DNA of 47,038 nucleotides, from IMG/VR virus record IMGVR_UViG_3300045999_009686, positions 1 through 47,038 of that record. One strand, given 5' to 3'. The stretch comes from a virus. The notes under the pieces are model-generated. The model had not been told where the DNA came from, searched no databases, and saw only the letters and a program-made list of their open reading frames with translations. A program made the position numbers and the translations under genes. Positions 42,488 to 47,038 of the stretch are shown here, piece by piece. Position 1 is the stretch's first letter; the number at the start of each line of letters is the position of its first letter.

Positions 42488-44191
42488 ATGAAATCTGGAG
42501 CAACTGAAAGTTCTTTTTATTACCTAAATCAACATTATCAATTTCCAAATAATGTTGAAGTTTCAAGAAGTATAGAAGTCTTAGCACAATCAGATAAACA
42601 ATATAAAATTCTCTGGGCGCATGATAACTGTGACCAACCACAACTCTTAAGACTTCCAGAACTTGTATCGCAGATTGATAAGATTGTCTGCGTATCAAAC
42701 TGGGAAGCAGAGCAATATATCAAATATAAGCGAGCACCGGAAGACAAAATTGTAGTCATTCCAAATGGTGTTGCAGATATTTTCAATCTTAAATCCCCAA
42801 AATCAAAGACAGCAATCTATTTCTCTGGGCCACACAAGGGTATTGTACCACTTCCAAAAATTTGGAGGCAGGTGATTCAAAATCACCCAGATGCAAAGTT
42901 AAAAGTATTTTCTTCTCATAATCTTTATGGAGAACAATACGAACAACACTTTAAGATTCCAGAACACTTAGAGGCAATTGAAGAATTAAAGTCTCTTCCT
43001 GGTGTTGAGTATTCTCCTTGTATTGACCGTGAAACACTACTACCTCATATCCAAGATGCTGCATTCTTCGTACATCCTAATGTCTGGGAAGAGACCTTCT
43101 GCGTGTCTCTAGCAGAGGCAATGGTTTGTGGGTGTTATCCAATTACCAGTGATATAGGAGCATTAAGTGAAATTTCATTCAATCGTGGTAAGTACATTCC
43201 AATGGATGGAAAAAATACTTCGGTTGGTTGGGAGCCATCTCCCAAGTTTATCAATGAATTCGCGCAAGAACTTTCAAGATGTTTTGAGTTTTTTGATAAA
43301 GAACCAGAAACTTTTTATAATGCAACGAAAGAACTTTCTTGTATCACCAAAGAAACTTATGATTGGAAGAAAATTGCAGTAGTATGGAAAAACCTCATTA
43401 ATAATATTCAGTCTCAAACAGTAAGTCGCCCAAAGTATTACTGTATGGTGAATATAAAGTGTTCTGAAAAGTATACTCACCTTGCTTTAGATACATTCTT
43501 CAGAAATAGTATTTTCAATTCAAATGATAAGTTCTTCTTGATTGATAATGATAAAACATTTACTCAAGACTATGAGAATGTAACAATCATTTCAAACTCA
43601 TCACCAAAGTCATTTGCAGAGAATATGAACTTTATTCTCAAACAAGCACTTATCGATGGTGCTGATTTTGTTGGACTGAATAATGATATTGCATTTACAA
43701 AAAATTGGAATCACAATCTTGGTGACTCTAGTAGTATTTCAATTCCATTATGCAATCAACATCTACAGGTTGGTGGACTAAAACCAGAAATGCAACTTGA
43801 AGAGTTTGTTGGAAAAGAAGATCAATTGAATGAGTTAGCACAACATATTACAACAAACAACCAAGATATTCCTACAAATTTAATCAAAGCATTCTATTGT
43901 TTCTATGTTCCTCATGAAGTGAGTTCAAAGGTTGGTCTGCTGGATGAAGAGTTTGGACTTGGTGGTGGAGAAGATATTGATTATACCTTAAGAGCAGAAC
44001 AACTTGGTATTGAAACTAAGTTTAATCGTGGTTCATATCTTCTACATTTTTCTCATAGAACATTAGATCATGAGACAGTAGAAGAAAAAGATAAAAGAAC
44101 AGAACAATTATACCTGCATTTTTGTAAAAAGTGGGGTAAAGAAATTGCAAATTCAAGATTATCTCTTGCAGTAACTCAAAGATATTCTTGA
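42488..44191 (+). CDS. two-domain glycosyltransferase, GT4-like + GT2-like (567 aa)
   Basis: The N-terminal about 310 residues are GT4/GT-B-like: ILWAHDNCDQ, VCVSNWEAEQYIK, KIVVIPNGV, then YFSGPHKGIVPLP and the donor-binding EETFCVSLAEAMVCGCYPI at about 200-218. The C-terminal about 250 residues are GT2/GT-A-like. They have NVTIISNSSPKSFAENMNFI, the DxD-equivalent NND in VGLNNDIAF at about 396-404, and GLGGGEDIDYTLRAEQLG near 488-505, a typical GT2 acceptor/base motif. The N-terminus is shorter than in standalone GT4 enzymes. Such a fusion could add two sugars successively. It lies between two of the 12-repeat proteins, after a possible late promoter. No membrane segment is seen. Confidence 0.8.
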   Translation: MKSGATESSFYYLNQHYQFPNNVEVSRSIEVLAQSDKQYKILWAHDNCDQPQLLRLPELVSQIDKIVCVSNWEAEQYIKYKRAPEDKIVVIPNGVADIFNLKSPKSKTAIYFSGPHKGIVPLPKIWRQVIQNHPDAKLKVFSSHNLYGEQYEQHFKIPEHLEAIEELKSLPGVEYSPCIDRETLLPHIQDAAFFVHPNVWEETFCVSLAEAMVCGCYPITSDIGALSEISFNRGKYIPMDGKNTSVGWEPSPKFINEFAQELSRCFEFFDKEPETFYNATKELSCITKETYDWKKIAVVWKNLINNIQSQTVSRPKYYCMVNIKCSEKYTHLALDTFFRNSIFNSNDKFFLIDNDKTFTQDYENVTIISNSSPKSFAENMNFILKQALIDGADFVGLNNDIAFTKNWNHNLGDSSSISIPLCNQHLQVGGLKPEMQLEEFVGKEDQLNELAQHITTNNQDIPTNLIKAFYCFYVPHEVSSKVGLLDEEFGLGGGEDIDYTLRAEQLGIETKFNRGSYLLHFSHRTLDHETVEEKDKRTEQLYLHFCKKWGKEIANSRLSLAVTQRYS

Positions 44192-44197
44192 TAAATA
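44190..44197 (+). promoter_or_regulatory. possible late promoter (GATAAATA)
   Basis: GATAAATA overlaps the stop codon of the glycosyltransferase and lies 30 nt before the ATG at 44228. It has one mismatch to the T/C-ATAAATA element. Confidence 0.5.
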
Positions 44198-44227
44198 ACA
44201 ATAACACTATTAAAAGATTGAATAAGT

Positions 44228-45067
44228 ATGTCTAACAATTATGAAGCAATTGCACTTGCAACATCTAAAGAAGTTTTAGATGATAGTAATGAGTTTATGT
44301 TAAAAGTTCTTCAAGAGGCAACTCGTTGGGAAGAAAGTGAAACTGAACTTGCACAAGGTCGTTCAGATTTTCAGATTGAGAAGTTTATTATTCACGACAA
44401 TTTCACAATCCCATCAGCATTTAAAGCTGCACTGATTAATCGTAGAAGTGTAGCCGAAGGACTTCTACAACAAGTCATTGAAGCAAAAAGATCCGCAAGA
44501 GAATTTCACTACAAGTGGGATGGAAAAGATAAAACACAACCCATCTGGTGGAAGACACGTCAAGGTGGAGAAGAACTTTCCTGGTATGATGTTGATGAGT
44601 TTCATTTTCATCGTATGCTTGAAGGATTGAACCGTGGTTTTAAAGCAGCGGTTGAAGAACTCGAATGCTTCGACAAACTCATTAATCGTTTGATTGAACT
44701 GAATGGTGGCAAATTGGTTTCAAGAGACCAATATAATGAAGACCAACCAAACTACTGGGAGCGCAGACTTGCAAATCAATCTCTGGATGATTTACTCGCT
44801 GCAAGAACTGGTGTAAATGCTGGTAATATTCGTTCTATGAGAAGAGCAAGTGCTCCTACAGTATTACCTGATGATGTAAATCGCACCAAGGGAAGTTTTG
44901 GAGATCCAAATAATCCTATGGATTTTCTGAATAGTCTTCAGCAAGCAGTTGCTTCTGGTATTGAAGAAATTACAGGTATGGATCAACAACTTCTTCGTGG
45001 TGTTGAAGAGCAAACACAGAAACAAATTCCCGAGTCATTATTTAACCCAGACCTTAGAGTAGAGTAA
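44228..45067 (+). CDS. protein of unknown function in the adhesin/glycosylation cluster (279 aa)
   Basis: Not recognised. It is largely helical: LATSKEVLDDSNEFMLKVLQ, EATRWEESETELAQ, then FKAALINRRSVAEGLLQQVI and a conserved-looking YKWDGKDKTQPIWWKTR with YDVDEFHFHRMLEGL. The C-terminal third is probably flexible and ends in GMDQQLLRGVEEQTQKQ and PESLFNPDLRVE. There is no signal peptide or cysteine cluster, and Trp is rich in the middle. It ends 5 nt before adhesin C, so it is likely cotranscribed with it. It could be an assembly factor, a scaffold, or a virion component. Confidence 0.75.
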   Translation: MSNNYEAIALATSKEVLDDSNEFMLKVLQEATRWEESETELAQGRSDFQIEKFIIHDNFTIPSAFKAALINRRSVAEGLLQQVIEAKRSAREFHYKWDGKDKTQPIWWKTRQGGEELSWYDVDEFHFHRMLEGLNRGFKAAVEELECFDKLINRLIELNGGKLVSRDQYNEDQPNYWERRLANQSLDDLLAARTGVNAGNIRSMRRASAPTVLPDDVNRTKGSFGDPNNPMDFLNSLQQAVASGIEEITGMDQQLLRGVEEQTQKQIPESLFNPDLRVE

Positions 45068-45072
45068 ATCCG

Positions 45073-46905
45073 ATGCCTGTTATAGGAGACACTTTTGGAT
45101 TAAATTCTGTTTATGAAAAACAAGTACAAAATATAGAATCAAATAACCTTGTAAGTTGGCCTGAAAGTGCAACTTATGGATATTTTTGCGGTGGCATTTC
45201 ACCTATATCAACTATCAGCACAATTACAAGACTTGATTTTTTTAGTGAAATTGTAAGTCTTCCTGGAAAAAATTTACCTGTGGCATTTAATAGTACTGGA
45301 ACAGTAAGAAGTATTTCTTTTGGGTATTTTGGTGGAGGCGGAATTGATGGCGGAAGCGTTTCCACCATCACAAGATTTGATTTTTCTAATGAAACTATAA
45401 GTCTTCCAGGAAAGAATTTGCCAATGACATTAGCTAGTCCAGGGATTTCTAGTAAATCCTATGGATACTTTTTTGGCGGAAATGGCCAGCCAACCACAAT
45501 TAGTACAGTCCATAGACTTGATTTTCTCAGTGAAACTATATCTGCTCCTGGAAAAAATCTTCCAGCAACTAGAACTGATGCGGCAACAGTTTCAACTGAT
45601 TTATATGGTTATCTTGCTGGAGGATGGCTAAGCGAACCATCAATTTTTACAGCATATAGTACAATCACAAGATTTGATTTTTCAAATGAAAATATAAGTA
45701 ATCCTGGAAGAAATTTACCTGCGAACATCTATGGTACTCAGGGAATATCTGGAAATTCTTTTGGATATTTTTGTGGTGGATGGAATTTTCCGGCAAGTGG
45801 CAGAATTAGTACAGTCTCAAGACTTGACTTTTCAAATGAAACTTTAAGTGCTCCTGGAAGTAATCTTCCGGAAGCAAGAAATGTTATGACCGCAGTTTCA
45901 AATAGTTCTTTTGGATATATTGGCGGTGGATTTACAACAGGACGTATTAGTACAATAACAAGATTTAATTTATCCAATGAAACTACAAGTAATCTTGCGG
46001 TTAGTTTACCCGAAAGTATAAGTCAATCAATGTCACTTTCCGGTGGAGCATCAGTTTATCGTGGTTCTAAGACTTTTGGATACTTTGCTGGCAGATTTCC
46101 CTCTGTAAATACAATATCAAGACTTGATTTCTCCAATGAAACTGTAAGTAATCCAGGAAAAAATTTGGGAACGGGAACATTTGATTTAGGAGCAGTATCA
46201 AATAATTATTATGGATATTTTGTAGGTGGAAATGGTTTAAGTCTAATACAGAGATTAGATTTCTCTAATGAAACTTTAGGCAATCCTGGAAAAAATTTAC
46301 CAATAATAGCCTGGAGTATGGGTTCAACCTCAAGTAATTCTTATGGTTATTTTGGGGGAGGATACAATCCTTCAACAAGAATTAATACAGTCACAAGACT
46401 TGATTTCTCCAATGAAACTGCAAGTAACTCTGGAAATAATTTATCAACGGTAAGAGGAAATTTAACAGCAACTTCAAACAATTCTTATGGTTACTTTGTT
46501 GGTGGTAATGCTCCGGGATTTTTAAGTACCATCACAAGACTCGATTTCTCAAATGAAACTGTAAGCAATCCTGGAAAAAATTTACCAACAGCAAGACAGA
46601 ATATAGGATCATTTTCAAATAATTCTTATGGATATTTTGGTGGTGGTTATGCTCCCCCTGTGATTAATACAATCACAAGACTTGATTTCTCAAATGAAAC
46701 TGTAAGCAATCCTGGAAAAAATTTACCAACAGCAAGAAATAGCGTAGGAGCAACCTCAAGTAGTTTTTATGGATATTATGGTGGTGGAAATCCAAATATA
46801 AACACCATCACACGACTTGATTTTTCCACAGAAAATGTAAGTGATCCTGGAAATAATTTGCCCGCATCAGGTGGACAGCGTGGTGTAGTTTCAAACTCAA
46901 ACTAA
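45073..46905 (+). CDS. 12-repeat putative beta-propeller adhesin C (610 aa)
   Basis: Third paralogue. The N-terminus ends in NNLVSWPESAT, then twelve repeats of the YGYFGGG...RLDFSNET.S.PGKNLP type. The linker GGASVYRGSKT is at residues 324-334, between repeats 6 and 7, as in the other two. Ten of twelve repeats keep an N-x-S/T triplet in the loop. Repeats 10 and 11 share 54 identical bases, a sign of recent blade duplication or conversion. It is expected to be an extracellular or virion-surface adhesin. Having three related but different copies in one operon may broaden host-receptor recognition. Confidence 0.8.
   Translation: MPVIGDTFGLNSVYEKQVQNIESNNLVSWPESATYGYFCGGISPISTISTITRLDFFSEIVSLPGKNLPVAFNSTGTVRSISFGYFGGGGIDGGSVSTITRFDFSNETISLPGKNLPMTLASPGISSKSYGYFFGGNGQPTTISTVHRLDFLSETISAPGKNLPATRTDAATVSTDLYGYLAGGWLSEPSIFTAYSTITRFDFSNENISNPGRNLPANIYGTQGISGNSFGYFCGGWNFPASGRISTVSRLDFSNETLSAPGSNLPEARNVMTAVSNSSFGYIGGGFTTGRISTITRFNLSNETTSNLAVSLPESISQSMSLSGGASVYRGSKTFGYFAGRFPSVNTISRLDFSNETVSNPGKNLGTGTFDLGAVSNNYYGYFVGGNGLSLIQRLDFSNETLGNPGKNLPIIAWSMGSTSSNSYGYFGGGYNPSTRINTVTRLDFSNETASNSGNNLSTVRGNLTATSNNSYGYFVGGNAPGFLSTITRLDFSNETVSNPGKNLPTARQNIGSFSNNSYGYFGGGYAPPVINTITRLDFSNETVSNPGKNLPTARNSVGATSSSFYGYYGGGNPNINTITRLDFSTENVSDPGNNLPASGGQRGVVSNSN
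46042..46074 (+). other. conserved mid-protein insert between repeats 6 and 7 (adhesin C)
   Basis: Encodes GGASVYRGSKT, residues 324-334, in the same place as in the two paralogues. Confidence 0.7.
46543..46737 (+). repeat. 54-bp exact repeat in adjacent blades of adhesin C
   Basis: Bases 46543-46596 and 46684-46737 are identical over 54 bp, 141 bp (47 codons) apart. They encode DFSNETVSNPGKNLPTAR in repeats 10 and 11. The identity at synonymous positions points to recent duplication or gene conversion. Confidence 0.85.
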
Positions 46906-46909
46906 ATAA
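46902..46909 (+). promoter_or_regulatory. possible late promoter variant (CTAAATAA)
   Basis: CTAAATAA contains the stop codon of adhesin C and is 21 nt before the ATG at 46931, the same arrangement as at 42460. Confidence 0.4.
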
Positions 46910-46930
46910 AATTACATATACAATTCTATT

Positions 46931-47038
46931 ATGAATGATATTCTTGCTAATGTTTTGATTCAACCTAAAGTAGTCACTCCAGAAGGGTTGAAATTTTTAA
47001 CCGATCATATGAAAAAATCTCATAAAGAACAAATGCTC
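46931..47038 (+). CDS. partial gene cut by the window edge
   Basis: An open frame from ATG 46931 to the last base, 36 codons: MNDILANVLIQPKVVTPEG, then LKFLTDHMKKSHKEQML. It continues the operon after adhesin C. Too little is visible to name a function. Confidence 0.6.
   Translation, partial: MNDILANVLIQPKVVTPEGLKFLTDHMKKSHKEQML

Noticed and set aside
37934-46905. Regularly spaced short repeats resembling a CRISPR array
   Set aside because: The repeats are in-frame protein repeats of 138-160 bp with gradual divergence, not short identical repeats separated by unique spacers, and no cas genes are near.

Overview
The window looks like part of the genome of a T4-like cyanophage (a marine Synechococcus/Prochlorococcus myovirus). 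The evidence is the AT-rich DNA, recognisable T4 core genes (gp32, gp53, gp48, gp4, a gp54-like protein, gp26/gp51, gp27, gp5), the auxiliary gene speD, two phage tRNAs, several T4-type late promoters (TATAAATA/CATAAATA) and fibre modules of a kind I know from cyanomyoviruses. Assignments rest on reading the sequence and remembered family features; no database search was run.

Layout. (1) 1-5.4 kb: gp32 ends at a strong bidirectional hairpin. gp53 and gp48 lie on the minus strand. A mirrored pair of late promoters fires gp48 leftward and gp4, an unknown 187-aa protein, gp54-like and gp26 rightward. A gp51-like frame follows gp26 with no usable start codon; it appears to be reached by a -1 ribosomal frameshift. 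(2) 5.4-15.0 kb: two tandem paralogous tape-measure-like proteins that both carry M23 peptidase domains (the second also a SleB-like domain), then gp27, a 71-aa protein, and a gp5 with no visible lysozyme domain. (3) 15.0-16.4 kb: an accessory island with two sigma70-like promoters, a small ORF, tRNA(CAU), tRNA-Leu(UAA), an HNH endonuclease and speD. (4) 16.4-37.3 kb: fibre/adhesin genes, including one 4,568-codon ORF, a 1,010-aa beta-helix fibre and a 1,037-aa fibre with in-phase 202-codon repeats. (5) 37.3-46.9 kb: three paralogous repeat proteins interleaved with a GT-A glycosyltransferase, a sulfotransferase, a GT4-GT2 fusion and an unknown 279-aa protein. A further gene is cut off by the right edge.

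The two most interesting signals are as follows. First, the gp26/gp51 junction has a canonical U UUU UUC slippery heptamer, an 8-nt spacer, a perfect 6-bp hairpin and an upstream Shine-Dalgarno-like sequence, immediately before the tape-measure genes, as in the lambda G/GT arrangement. Second, the 37-47 kb operon encodes three proteins that each contain exactly 12 'YGYFGGG...RLDFSNET.S.PGKNLP' repeats, with a conserved insert exactly between repeats 6 and 7. This suggests tandem six-bladed beta-propellers. In 29 of 36 repeats a conserved loop keeps an N-x-S/T triplet at one of two alternating positions. Because sugar- and sulfate-transfer enzymes are interleaved with these genes, a phage-encoded system that decorates the fibres or the host surface is a plausible, unproven hypothesis.
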